Notes: generated from the letters alone by a model not told the origin. Shown: positions 46,013-54,345, counted from the first letter of the stretch. The stretch: DNA of 62,963 bases from Bradyrhizobium hipponense (GCF_008123965.1 NZ_VSTH01000143.1:1-62963); one strand, 5' to 3'. Numbers and translations are program-made.

Positions 46013-46993
46013 CTATTCGATCACTTTGTCCGCGCGGGCGAGCAATGTTGTTGGGACGATGATGCCGAGGGCTTTCGCCGCCCTGACATTGACCACCAGT
46101 TCGAACTCAGTCGGCTCCTCGACCGGCAGGTCGGCGGGCTTCGCGCCCTTGAGAATCCGATCAATGAAATATGCCGTCCGCCGCACGCGCTTGCTCAGAT
46201 CCACACCCAGGCTTGCAAGCGCGCCCGCGACGGGGAAGGTGGGATAGTCGGAGATGACGGGGATGCCGAAGCTCAAGCCGAGCTGTGCAAGCTTTTCCGC
46301 ATGGCCACTGAAGAAGGGCTGCACCACTAGCGCCTGCGCGCCTTCCGTTTTCAGGTCGGAGAACAAGGTATCGTCGAGTTCGTCGGGCTGGTTGATCGAC
46401 CGGAGGACCAGTTCTATGCCGATCTTGTCGGCTGCCGCCTTGCTCTCGCGGATGAAGGCGGCCGCGCCAGGACTGGGCGCAAAGCTCAGGAAGGCCACCT
46501 TTCGGATGCCCGGCACCAATTTGCGCAACAACTCGAGCCGCTTGCCAGCCAAATCGGGTCCCGACATCGACACGCCGGTCACATTGGCACCGGGACGGGA
46601 CAGGCTATTCACGAGCTTTGCCTGTACCGGGTCGGAGGCGATCATCACGAGGGGAATGCTTTGCGTCATCTCCATCGAGAGCTGCACGGTCGCAGTTGTC
46701 CAGGGAACGATGATATCGACTTGCTTGTCGATCAGTGTCCTGAGAATGTCGCGGGTGTGCTGCTTGTCGCCGTTTGTGAAGTAGGCTTCGATCGCGATCG
46801 TCTTGCCTTCCGCGTAGCCGAGCTTCTTCAGCTCTTCCCGAATACCATCGACTTCGGCGGCGAGCGCCGGCGCGTGTAGGCTGATCACCGCGATCCGGGG
46901 AACTTTCTCTCCGCTCACGGCCGGCGTCGAATTCGCGAAGATCACCGCCGCGACTCCGGTGCCGAGTGTCCGTACGAAGTCGCGTCGGTTCAT
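46013..46993 (-). CDS. ABC transporter substrate-binding protein (ABC_sub_bind type)
   Basis: A 326-aa exported binding protein: a twin-arginine-like N-terminus (MNRRDFVRTLGTGVAAVIFA, residues 1-24) and the ABC_sub_bind fold (PRIAVISLHAPALAAEVDGI, VPWTTATVQLSMEMTQSIPLVMIA, GANVTGVSMSGPDL). It has no permease or ATPase gene beside it, so its partners lie elsewhere or it is an orphan. In Bradyrhizobium these orphan binding proteins are numerous. Ligand unknown. Confidence 0.9.
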   Translation of the reverse strand: MNRRDFVRTLGTGVAAVIFANSTPAVSGEKVPRIAVISLHAPALAAEVDGIREELKKLGYAEGKTIAIEAYFTNGDKQHTRDILRTLIDKQVDIIVPWTTATVQLSMEMTQSIPLVMIASDPVQAKLVNSLSRPGANVTGVSMSGPDLAGKRLELLRKLVPGIRKVAFLSFAPSPGAAAFIRESKAAADKIGIELVLRSINQPDELDDTLFSDLKTEGAQALVVQPFFSGHAEKLAQLGLSFGIPVISDYPTFPVAGALASLGVDLSKRVRRTAYFIDRILKGAKPADLPVEEPTEFELVVNVRAAKALGIIVPTTLLARADKVIE

Positions 46994-47115
46994 TCGCTCA
47001 CTCCATCGGCACGGCAGCTCTTTCTCTCGAGGGTCTCCGCCTTAGCCATGCCGGCATCGTAGCCGGACGAATTTCTGGTGAGCAAGTGCTCATATCGTAG
47101 CTGCATGAGCAAGCC

Positions 47116-48054
47116 CTACCCCGCCCGCGCGGCGCGCCGCAGTGCCTGCGGCGGCTGGCCGAAGGCACGGATGAAGGCGCGCCGCATGCGCTCGGGGTCG
47201 CGAAAGCCGGTCGCCTCGGCGACGAGCTCGATCGCCTCGCGCGAGGACTGCACGCGCTCGCGCGCGACCTCGATCCGCAGCCGCTCGATCGCCTTGGACG
47301 GCGTCGTGCCGGTTTCCGCGGCAAAAGCGCGGGCAAAATGCCGCGCGCTCATGCCGGCGCGATCGGCGAGATCTTCCACCGTCAGCGGTGCATCGAGATT
47401 TTCCCGCGCCCATGACAGCAGCGCGCCGAACCGGCCATTCGGCGTCTTCAATTCCAGCAGTGACGAGAATTGCGACTGACCGCCGCTGCGGCGGTGATAG
47501 AGCACGAGCTGGCGCGCGGTCTGCTGCGCGATCTCCTCGCCGTGGTCCTCCGTGACCATCGCGAGCGCGAGGTCGATCCCCGCCGTGATGCCCGCGGACG
47601 TCCACACATTGCCGTCGCGGGTGAAAATCTGGTCCGGCTCGAACTTCACCTTCGGATAGCGCGCGACGAAATCGCGCGTGCGGCCCCAATGCGTGGTGGC
47701 GCGGCGGCCGTCGAGCAGGCCGGCCTCGGCCAGCACATAGGCCCCCGAACAGACGCTGGCGACCCTTACGCCGCGGCGCGCCAGCCGCTGCACGAAGGCG
47801 CGCGTGACTTCGCAGCGCGCCGCGTCGGTTACGCCCGCGCCGCCCGCCACCACCAGCGTCGTGATCGCGTTGGCCGACTTGAAATCGCGCGCCATCATCT
47901 CGGCGCCGGACGAGCTGCGCACCGGCCCCGCGTTCAGCGCCAGCACGCGGATCGCCGGTGTTTTGCCGAGATAGCGCGCCGCGATCTCGAACACCGAGAT
48001 GGGGCCGGCCGCATCGAGCAACTGGAAGTCCGGGAAGATCAGGATGCCGATCAT
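47116..48054 (-). CDS. GlxA-like AraC-family regulator with DJ-1/PfpI domain
   Basis: A 312-aa regulator: an N-terminal DJ-1/PfpI domain (about 1-170; FPDFQLLDAAGPISVFEIA and the nucleophile-elbow-like VCSGAYVLAEAGLLDGRRATTHW) and a C-terminal AraC helix-turn-helix pair (ENLDAPLTVEDLADRAGMSARHFARAF and the family signature ATGFRDPERMRRAF). The DJ-1 part likely senses a small metabolite and lacks enzymatic activity in known GlxA proteins. It is divergent from a DJ-1/PfpI enzyme gene 94 bases away, its likely target. Confidence 0.93.
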   Translation of the reverse strand: MIGILIFPDFQLLDAAGPISVFEIAARYLGKTPAIRVLALNAGPVRSSSGAEMMARDFKSANAITTLVVAGGAGVTDAARCEVTRAFVQRLARRGVRVASVCSGAYVLAEAGLLDGRRATTHWGRTRDFVARYPKVKFEPDQIFTRDGNVWTSAGITAGIDLALAMVTEDHGEEIAQQTARQLVLYHRRSGGQSQFSSLLELKTPNGRFGALLSWARENLDAPLTVEDLADRAGMSARHFARAFAAETGTTPSKAIERLRIEVARERVQSSREAIELVAEATGFRDPERMRRAFIRAFGQPPQALRRAARAG

Positions 48055-48097
48055 GGTGATGTCCGAAATTGAGGGAATTACGCCATTTTGGACGGAA

Positions 48098-48110
48098 TGG
48101 CATCATGCCA
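48098..48110. promoter_or_regulatory. Palindrome TGGCATCATGCCA in the divergent DJ-1 region
   Basis: A 13-base palindrome in the 94-base interval between the GlxA-like and DJ-1 enzyme genes. A ten-base direct repeat AATTGAGGGA occurs at 48067-48076 and 48132-48141, the second also acting as the ribosome site of the DJ-1 gene. The palindrome is a candidate regulator-binding site. Confidence 0.4.
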
Positions 48111-48148
48111 CCCTGACTGCGTCAAGGTCAGAATTGAGGGATCTTTCG

Positions 48149-48835
48149 ATGTCGTCACCGCTCCAGATCGGTCTTTTGGTGTTTCCGCGCGTCACCCAGC
48201 TCGACTTCACGGGTCCGCTGCAGGTGTTCTCTTCCGTGCCCGGCGCAAAACTGCATTTGATCTGGAAGCGGATCGAGCCGGTGCCGAGCGATTCCGTGCT
48301 GACGCTGACGCCGACCACGACCTTCGCCGACTGCCCGCAGCTGGACGTGATCTGCGTGCCCGGCGGCAGCGGCACTAACGACCTGCTCAATGACGAGGAG
48401 GTGCTGGATTTCCTGCGCAGGCAGGCTGAAGGCGCCAAGTACGTCACTTCGGTCTGCACGGGATCGCTGGCGCTGGGCGCCGCCGGCCTGCTCAAGGGCT
48501 ACCGCGCCGCGACGCATTGGAGCGCGATGGAAATGCTTGGCCAATTCGGCGCGACGCCGACCAAGACCCGCGTCTGCATCGACCGCAACCGCATTACCGG
48601 CGGCGGCGTCACCGCAGGAATCGATTTCGCGCTGACGCTGGTATCGATCCTGATCGACCACACCACGGCGGAAGCGATCCAGCTTCAGCTCGAATACAAT
48701 CCGGCACCGCCATTCAATTCAGGCTCGCCTGAGACAGCGCCGGCCGAGGTGCTAGCCTTGCTCAGGGAGCGCGGCGCGGCAAACCAGGCCCGCCGCATCG
48801 AAGCCGTGAAGCGCGCCGCGGCGCGGGTGAACTAG
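48149..48835 (+). CDS. DJ-1/PfpI family protein (isonitrile hydratase-like)
   Basis: A 228-aa single-domain protein. FPRVTQLDFTGPLQVF supplies the Asp and VTSVCTGSLALGAAGLLKGYRA the nucleophilic Cys-Thr found in isonitrile hydratase, which converts isocyanides to N-substituted formamides. Another DJ-1-family role is possible. The ATG at 48149 follows a GAGGGA ribosome site; a longer frame upstream has no homology. The divergent GlxA-like regulator suggests inducible expression by a toxic small molecule. Confidence 0.88.
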   Translation: MSSPLQIGLLVFPRVTQLDFTGPLQVFSSVPGAKLHLIWKRIEPVPSDSVLTLTPTTTFADCPQLDVICVPGGSGTNDLLNDEEVLDFLRRQAEGAKYVTSVCTGSLALGAAGLLKGYRAATHWSAMEMLGQFGATPTKTRVCIDRNRITGGGVTAGIDFALTLVSILIDHTTAEAIQLQLEYNPAPPFNSGSPETAPAEVLALLRERGAANQARRIEAVKRAAARVN

Positions 48836-48909
48836 CCTCTGCTCTCGTGTTCCGGACGCGGCGTGGCGTGGCGGGGCACGAAACGAAGTTTGGGAAAGCT
48901 GCATCAACT

Positions 48910-48989
48910 CGTCATTGCGAGCGCAGCGAAGCAATCCAGAGTCTTTCTGCGGAGGGATTCTGGATTGCTTCGCTGCGCTCGCAATGACG
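48910..48989. repeat. Perfect 31-bp inverted repeat (REP/MITE-like)
   Basis: Arms 48910-48940 and 48959-48989 are exact reverse complements (beginning CGTCATTGCGAGCGCAGCGA), with an 18-base loop. This GTCATTGCGAGC-type palindrome is common and dispersed in bradyrhizobial genomes. There is no ORF inside. Confidence 0.9.
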
Positions 48990-49051
48990 GAGTGTGGAGC
49001 AGCGGCATCCACTCCTCTCGTGTCCGGACGTGATGCAGCCACACCAAGGAA

Positions 49052-49081
49052 AAAGGCCGCTCGGTTTCCCGAGCGGCCTTT
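49052..49081 (+). terminator. Rho-independent terminator
   Basis: A 13-bp stem AAAGGCCGCTCGG / CCGAGCGGCCTTT with loop TTTC, flanked by A and T runs so it can act on both strands. It is 216 bases after the DJ-1 gene, with the palindromic repeat in between. Confidence 0.8.
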
Positions 49082-49379
49082 CCTGTCTTACGGCGGCTGC
49101 ACATTTCATCGGGCGATTTCGGAGCTTCCAGACCGGGGGCCTATCTCCCGATCGAGTCCTGGTCGGCGGCCGCTGCATTTCGGGACAGTCGCGAACTGTT
49201 GCCCGAACCGAACGCGATGGTCTCCCATCTCCGTAAGATGGGATCAGTGAGCCGCATTGCTCGCCTGGGCGCAACGGCCGCGCAGACGGCGTCCCCGCTG
49301 TTCACGTTGTCCACAGCGGTGTCAGCCGAATGCAAATGCATTCAGCGCAAGTGGTCAGAACGGTAGGACGTGCGCGAGG

Positions 49380-49787
49380 CTAGCCGGGTGTCCAAGGCTG
49401 ATAGTCGCCGGTCGCCTTCGGCCGCTTGCCGCTGGCGAGGGTCGAGCCGGACGGACGGTATGCCTTGGCCGTGCCGGTGAGATTCGGCTGGTGCGGCTTT
49501 TCCCACTCGCGCGGCTGGTAAGTCTCCTGGGTCGGCGGCACGTCGACAACGTGATGGATCCAGCCGTGCCAGGACGGCGGAATGCGGCTCGCTTCGGCGT
49601 AGCCGTTGTAGATCACCCAGCGCCGCTCGAAGCCGAGCGTGGGATCGATCGCCCCGCCGCGGGTGCGATAATAGCGGTTGCCCTGCTCGTCCTCGCCCAC
49701 CAGCTCTCCATACCGCCTGGTCCAGAGTTGGGTGCCAAAGGTCTGGCCATTCCACCAGGTGAATAGCTTGAGGAAGAACTGTTTCAT
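49380..49787 (-). CDS. NADH:ubiquinone oxidoreductase accessory subunit (NDUFA12-like)
   Basis: A 135-aa homologue of the mitochondrial complex I accessory subunit NDUFA12 (B17.2), an alphaproteobacterial protein also found in supernumerary-subunit-bearing complex I. TWWNGQTFGTQLWTRRYGELVGEDEQGN and RRWVIYNGYAEASRIPPSWHGWIHH are the family core. The ATG at 49787 is chosen over an extension to 49952, which lacks homology. It is normally a neighbour of aat and DUF2155 genes. It assists assembly or stability of complex I. Confidence 0.93.
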   Translation of the reverse strand: MKQFFLKLFTWWNGQTFGTQLWTRRYGELVGEDEQGNRYYRTRGGAIDPTLGFERRWVIYNGYAEASRIPPSWHGWIHHVVDVPPTQETYQPREWEKPHQPNLTGTAKAYRPSGSTLASGKRPKATGDYQPWTPG

Positions 49788-50020
49788 GCGGCAAGGACCC
49801 TGCTTCGTGGGGTCCTGATGCCATCCGGGCACCGAAATGTCCAGTTCGGCGCCCCAGTGGAAACGCAGTGCCCCCGCAAGCCGGCGCCGCAAATCGGACG
49901 CGATCCGTTCATGCTGGGTACAGCGGCCGGATGAGAGGCTGGCTGCACACACGCAAACGCGCGTGATCCTGGAACCACCACGCTTTGATGGGGTTTGGCT
50001 TCCGGGAAAGGAGTTTGATC

Positions 50021-50722
50021 ATGAAAAGTCTGCAGGTTTTGAGTGCCGCTGCGGCAGTGGCGCTGGTTCTTCCCTTGGCGACCCCGAGCTTCGCGCAGAA
50101 TCGTCCCGCCTTGGGCGGAGGCGGCGGCGCCCATGTCGGCGGTGGTGGAGGCGGTGCTCACTTCGGGGGCGGCGGCGCGCGGATGGGCGGCGGCGGCTTC
50201 GGCGGTGGCGCACGGATGGGCGGTGGCGGCGCGGCGTTCCAAGGTGGCGGCGGCAATTTCGCGGCCGGCACAGCGGCACGTCCGAGCGGCGGCAGCTTCG
50301 CAGCCGGCACAGTGGCACGTCCGAGCGGCGGCAGCTTCGCAGCCGCCCCGGCGACCCGCCCCGCGATCTCGCCGTCCTTCAGCGGTACCCGTAGCGTCGC
50401 AACCGCCGGCAGCACCTGGCAGGGCGGTGGCGGCAATTGGAGTGGCGGCTGGCGTCACCATCATCATCGCGGCGGCGGCTTCTGGCCAGGCTTCGCGGCG
50501 GGTGCGGCGATCGGCGGCCTCGGCTCGTACGCCTATTACGGTGGCGGCTATTACGACGATCCCTACTACTATGGCGACACCTACTATGACGAGCCGACGG
50601 TGACGGTCGTGCCAGATGCCGGCGGAGATTCGGCGGCCTACTGCGCCCAGCGCTATAGGTCTTACGACCCGGCGTCGGGCACCTATCTTGGCTATGACGG
50701 CCTGCGTCATCCCTGCCCGTAA
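50021..50722 (+). CDS. Glycine-rich BA14K-family exported protein
   Basis: A 233-aa protein with a signal peptide (MKSLQVLSAAAAVALVLP, cleavage near FAQ), a long Gly/Ala-rich middle with repeats of ARPSGGSFAAGT, one hydrophobic stretch (FWPGFAAGAAIGGLGSYAYYGGGYY), a Tyr-rich segment and the BA14K signature YCAQRYRSYDPASGTYLGYDG. The BA14K domain has been described as lectin-like in Brucella. The ATG at 50021 has AAAGGAG upstream. A hairpin follows (50760-50781). Confidence 0.88.
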   Translation: MKSLQVLSAAAAVALVLPLATPSFAQNRPALGGGGGAHVGGGGGGAHFGGGGARMGGGGFGGGARMGGGGAAFQGGGGNFAAGTAARPSGGSFAAGTVARPSGGSFAAAPATRPAISPSFSGTRSVATAGSTWQGGGGNWSGGWRHHHHRGGGFWPGFAAGAAIGGLGSYAYYGGGYYDDPYYYGDTYYDEPTVTVVPDAGGDSAAYCAQRYRSYDPASGTYLGYDGLRHPCP

Positions 50723-50759
50723 CACGGCCTGAAGCAAACGATCGGCCATCGATCCGGGC

Positions 50760-50781
50760 GGCGCCGACAATTATCGGCGCC
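50760..50781 (+). terminator. Hairpin after the BA14K gene
   Basis: A perfect 8-bp stem GGCGCCGA / TCGGCGCC with a 6-base loop, 37 bases after the stop, without a clear T-run. Confidence 0.6.
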
Positions 50782-50810
50782 GTCCATGCGTTCTGGCCGG
50801 AGGTTTGCAG

Positions 50811-50900
50811 ATGGACGACCTCCTGCTTGCCGGCGCGCAGATGCGTACAATGCTCGGCGTGGCAATCGTTGACGATCAATTGCGCCGCTGCCTGGAATAG
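50811..50900 (+). CDS. Candidate 29-aa ORF
   Basis: ATG at 50811 to TAG at 50900 encodes MDDLLLAGAQMRTMLGVAIV followed by DDQLRRCLE. A GGAGG element seven bases before the ATG is a strong ribosome site. It has no recognisable family; it may be a small gene or chance. A second, 20-codon frame starts immediately after it. Confidence 0.3.
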   Translation: MDDLLLAGAQMRTMLGVAIVDDQLRRCLE

Positions 50901-50970
50901 ATGGAACCCATTCGCAAGGTCGAACTGCCGCGCCTGTTCGCGGTGCGGACCGGAACTTCTTAGCCCCAGT

Positions 50971-50990
50971 TATGCACTTCACCGTGCATA
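50971..50990. promoter_or_regulatory. Dyad TATGCAC-N6-GTGCATA upstream of the response regulator
   Basis: Two exact 7-base inverted half-sites about 90 bases before the receiver gene start, followed by an AT-rich stretch suitable for a promoter. It is a candidate regulator site. Confidence 0.4.
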
Positions 50991-51079
50991 CCTATTCCTG
51001 TCCAATCCAAAATTGACCCGGCACACGATTCACCTATATCACCAATCAGTATGGGGACTTCGATCTACTGGGAAATGTC

Positions 51080-51502
51080 ATGCCGCGTATCCTCGTGGTA
51101 GACGACGATCCGATGGTCGGCGCGACCATCGAGGTCCTCCTCCAACGTCAGGGCTTCGACGTCACGCTGGCCGACGGCGGAGAAACGGGGCTTGCTGCGC
51201 TCGAGGCGCAGACATTTGACGTCATGCTGGTCGACATCTTCATGCCGCATATGCGCGGCTTCGAATCCATCCGCATCTTTCACGAACGTGCTCCCGCGAT
51301 TCCCCTGATCGCGATGTCCGGCTACGCCTTCGCGGCGGCGGCCTCGCCCTCGCCCGACTTTCTGCGCATGGCGCTGGAGCTCGGCGCGACGCGTTGCCTG
51401 CGCAAGCCGTTCACGCCGGACGCGCTGCTGACCACGATCCGTGAATGCATCGCCGGACCCGGCGGGCGCGCACAGCCGATGGACAAGAAAGAAGCCCCTT
51501 GA
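51080..51502 (+). CDS. Single-domain response regulator
   Basis: A 140-aa CheY-like protein. VVDDDPMVGATIEVLL is the acidic pocket, Asp52 in VDIFMPHMRG the phospho-acceptor, and CLRKPFTPDALL the switch Lys loop. No output domain. Its TGA overlaps the TTG start of the hybrid kinase that follows, so the two are coupled and probably a cognate pair or phosphate shuttle. Confidence 0.93.
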   Translation: MPRILVVDDDPMVGATIEVLLQRQGFDVTLADGGETGLAALEAQTFDVMLVDIFMPHMRGFESIRIFHERAPAIPLIAMSGYAFAAAASPSPDFLRMALELGATRCLRKPFTPDALLTTIRECIAGPGGRAQPMDKKEAP

Positions 51503-53754
51503 TTCCAACGCAGCGCGTCATTCTCGGTGCTGGACTTGCCATCCTCCTGATCATCACCGCAGCCTCGATTGGACTCGACGTCAAGTCGCGGTCCGACGCG
51601 GCCTGGGTCAATCACACCATCGAGGTCCTGAAGAAGATCTCCGATGTGCGCGTCCTGCTCCGCCGCGCCGAGAGCGCGGCGCGCGGCTACGAGATCTACC
51701 GCACCCCGGGCTTCAGCGACGAATTCCAGGCGACCCGCGCCCGGATCGCACCCGCACTGGCCGACCTCAAGCAGGCCGTCCGCGACAAGCCCGATCATGT
51801 CGCGCTGATGGAGAGCACCGAACCCCTCGCACAGCGCCGGATGGAGATTGCCGCCGAAGCGATGCGGCTGCGCACCGAGAACGACCAGGCCGGCATTGCC
51901 GCTCTCCAGGGCAAGGCCGAGGGCCGCGGCCTGATGGAAGCGGTGATGGCCAATCTCGACCGTCTGAGCGCGGAAGAAGAGAGGCAGCTCACCACGCGCA
52001 CGTCGGATTCGCGCCGCACCGGCATCGTGCTGCTCGGCATCGACGTCGCCGGCGCCATGCTGATCCTGCTCCTGGTCGCGCTCTTGATGCGCGAAAGCCA
52101 GCGCACAAAGGTGGCGCTCCAGAGCACGCTGACCGAGACCACGGCCGCCAAGGAGATGCTTGAGGCGGCGGTGGCCGAACGCACCGAGCATCTCGTCACC
52201 GCGCATGACGAGCTGCGGCTGTCGGTCAACGTGCTCCAGAGCACGTTTCACAGCATGGCGGAGGCGGTGCTGGTCATCGACACCGAAAGCAACGTCTTGC
52301 TGTCCAATCCGGCGGCGGAACGCATGCTGCTGCACCGGACCGGCATGAACCTTCGCAATTTGCGTGCGCTATCCGACGTCTTCCATGGCGACGGGACGAC
52401 GCCGCTCAAGTCCGAAGAGCTGCCGTCGGCGCGCGTGCTGCGCGGCGAGCAGTTCGAGAATTTGGAGATGATCGTCCGCCCCCACAGCAGCAATCCCGTC
52501 CGTCATCTCATGATCAGCGGCCGGCCGATGCGGGATGGGCAAGGCGCCATCTCCGGCGCGGTGCTGGTCTATCACGACGCGACCATCTCGCGAGAGACCG
52601 AGCGGCAATTGCAGCAGTCGCAAAAGCTGGATGCCATCGGTAAGCTGACCGGCGGCGTCGCGCACGACTTCAACAACATGCTGACCGTGATCTCCGGCAA
52701 CACCGAGACTCTGGTGGAGAGCCTGAAGGAGCAGCCCGAGCTGCAGCGCACGGCGCGCCTCATCGACGATGCCGCCGAACGCTGCGCCGAGCTGATCCAG
52801 CACCTGCTGGCATTCGCGCGCAGGCAGCCGCTCGAGCCGCGCAATGTCGAGATCAACGCCGCGATATCGGACATCGCAAAGCTGCTGCGCCCGACCCTCG
52901 GCGAGCAGATCCAGATCGAGACCGTCCTCGAGCAGGGGCCGATGACCTCGCACATCGATCCGTCCAGGCTCACCAACGCCGTGCTCAACATGGCCATCAA
53001 CGCCCGCGACGCCATGCCGAACGGCGGCAAGCTGCTGCTGGAGACCCACCGCGTCGTGCTCGACGAGGCCTACGCGCAGGCCAATGCGGAAGTGCGGCCC
53101 GGCCCTTTCGTGATGCTCGCGGTCAGCGACACCGGCACCGGCATGCCGCCCGACGTCCAGGAGAAGGCGTTCGAGCCGTTCTTCACCACCAAGGAGGTCG
53201 GCAAGGGAAGCGGCCTCGGCCTCTCCATGGTCTACGGCTTCGTCAAGCAGTCCGGCGGCCACATCAAGATCTACAGCGAGGAAGGCCACGGCACCACGAT
53301 CAAGCTCTATCTGCCGCCGGGCGAAGGCGCGCCCGAGGCGGCCATCCCCGCCGTGCCGCCGGCCGAAGGTGGTGCCGAGACCATTTTCGTTGTCGAGGAC
53401 GACAATCTCGTGCGCAACTTCGTCACCGCGCAGCTGCAGAGCCTCGGCTACAAGACGATTGCCGCGCCGGACGGGCGCGCCGCACTGCAATTGATCGAGG
53501 CCGGCCAGGCCTTCGATCTGCTGTTCACCGACGTCGTCATCCCCGGCGGCATGAGCGGACGCGAGCTCGCCGAAGAGGTGGCAAAGCGGCGGCCGGGCGT
53601 GAGGGTGCTCTACACCTCCGGCTACACCGACAATGCCATCGTCCACCACGGCAAGCTTGACGACGGCGTGATGCTGCTGACCAAACCCTACCGCCGCAAC
53701 CAGCTCGCCGAGATGATCCGCAAGGCGCTGAACGGCGGCGGGGCGGCGGGCTAG
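51499..53754 (+). CDS. CHASE3 hybrid histidine kinase with receiver
   Basis: A 751-aa membrane kinase. TM1 (about 8-28), a CHASE3 region (LLRRAESAARGYEIYRTPGF), TM2 (about 170-195), a PAS domain (about 230-370), HisKA with His389 in GGVAHDFNNMLTVISGN, an ATPase domain (TGTGMPPDVQEKAFEPFFTTK, GSGLGLSMVYG) and a C-terminal receiver with Asp678 (LFTDVVIPGGMSG). The CHASE3 part resembles that of the kinase at 39779, so they are paralogous sensors. The TTG start at 51499 overlaps the preceding stop; a longer frame from 51445 cannot be excluded. Confidence 0.9.
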   Translation: MIPTQRVILGAGLAILLIITAASIGLDVKSRSDAAWVNHTIEVLKKISDVRVLLRRAESAARGYEIYRTPGFSDEFQATRARIAPALADLKQAVRDKPDHVALMESTEPLAQRRMEIAAEAMRLRTENDQAGIAALQGKAEGRGLMEAVMANLDRLSAEEERQLTTRTSDSRRTGIVLLGIDVAGAMLILLLVALLMRESQRTKVALQSTLTETTAAKEMLEAAVAERTEHLVTAHDELRLSVNVLQSTFHSMAEAVLVIDTESNVLLSNPAAERMLLHRTGMNLRNLRALSDVFHGDGTTPLKSEELPSARVLRGEQFENLEMIVRPHSSNPVRHLMISGRPMRDGQGAISGAVLVYHDATISRETERQLQQSQKLDAIGKLTGGVAHDFNNMLTVISGNTETLVESLKEQPELQRTARLIDDAAERCAELIQHLLAFARRQPLEPRNVEINAAISDIAKLLRPTLGEQIQIETVLEQGPMTSHIDPSRLTNAVLNMAINARDAMPNGGKLLLETHRVVLDEAYAQANAEVRPGPFVMLAVSDTGTGMPPDVQEKAFEPFFTTKEVGKGSGLGLSMVYGFVKQSGGHIKIYSEEGHGTTIKLYLPPGEGAPEAAIPAVPPAEGGAETIFVVEDDNLVRNFVTAQLQSLGYKTIAAPDGRAALQLIEAGQAFDLLFTDVVIPGGMSGRELAEEVAKRRPGVRVLYTSGYTDNAIVHHGKLDDGVMLLTKPYRRNQLAEMIRKALNGGGAAG

Positions 53755-53766
53755 TCAAACAGCAAT

Positions 53767-53895
53767 CTAGCGCGTCGCCAGCACCACGCCCGCCAGCGTG
53801 AAGATGAGCGCCGCGATCTGGCCGGGCCCCAGCGGCTCGCCGAGCGCAATCGCCGATGCCACCACGCCGATCACCGGCACCGCCATGGTGCCGAT
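53767..53895 (-). pseudogene. Truncated 3' end of an eamA transporter gene
   Basis: The last 42 codons of an EamA transporter (PVIGVVASAIALGEPLGPGQ...GVVLATR-stop), with the upstream part missing. The encoded peptide is identical to the C-terminus of the intact EamA gene at 56298-57194, yet the DNA differs at ten codons, all silent, plus the stop codon (TAG versus TGA). Upstream sequence is replaced abruptly by tandem 17-base repeats at 53897. Confidence 0.88.
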
Positions 53896-53896
53896 C

Positions 53897-53930
53897 GGAG
53901 ATTACGGTGACACGGAGATTATGGTGCACT
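53897..53930. repeat. Two tandem 17-base repeats at the island edge
   Basis: GGAGATTACGGTGACAC at 53897-53913 is followed by GGAGATTATGGTGCACT at 53914-53930. A related AGATTACGGTGCACT occurs in the same orientation at 56181-56195. They abut the truncated eamA end. Multiple short terminal repeats are known for some IS families; no transposase is present. Confidence 0.7.
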
Positions 53931-53981
53931 TAATGAGCCCTTCGACCCGAAAAGCGGGCCGAAGTCATTGAACATAACGAA

Positions 53982-54345
53982 TTGATGTGGACGCATTATG
54001 CCGGCCGCTCCTCCGGTATTTGCGTCGAGTATCGTCCGCTAAAACTTGTGGCCAGTTTGCCTCGGGAGACTCGGCTGGTCCGGGTCGCTTATGACGACAA
54101 GCCTGCCTTCGTCTCGGTTGCTGATATGGACAATATCCCCTCTGCCATCCGAAAGGTTCTCTCCCAGAAGAAATTCAATTGGGCGTACGAACGCGAATGG
54201 CGGCTGGCTGAGCTTAGTTGGCGCAACGAAAGTCAACGAAAAGACCGCGATAAAGCGCATCTATCTCGGCACTCGCATCACGGATGAACACAGGTCGAAA
54301 CTGAGGGAGGCACTTGCGGGCACCGGGGCACGCGCGCGGCGGCGA
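53982..54345 (+). pseudogene. DUF2971 family pseudogene
   Basis: One frame reads MWTHYAGRSSGICVEY ... FNWAYEREWRL, the conserved centre of DUF2971 proteins; after about 54210 homology moves by one base to the frame reading LVGATKVNEKTAIKRIYLG then TRITDEHRSKLREAL. The N-terminal hundred or so residues of the family are missing, and a frameshift interrupts the rest. DUF2971 genes are common accessory cargo of unknown function. It is not functional as it stands. Confidence 0.75.

Larger units (their letters stand above)
48836..49379. other. Gene-free interval with palindrome and terminator
   Basis: Contains a perfect inverted repeat, a hairpin terminator and about 300 further bases (49082-49379) with no convincing gene on either strand. 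A short minus-strand frame (49141-49341) lacks protein-like composition or a good ribosome site. Confidence 0.55.
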
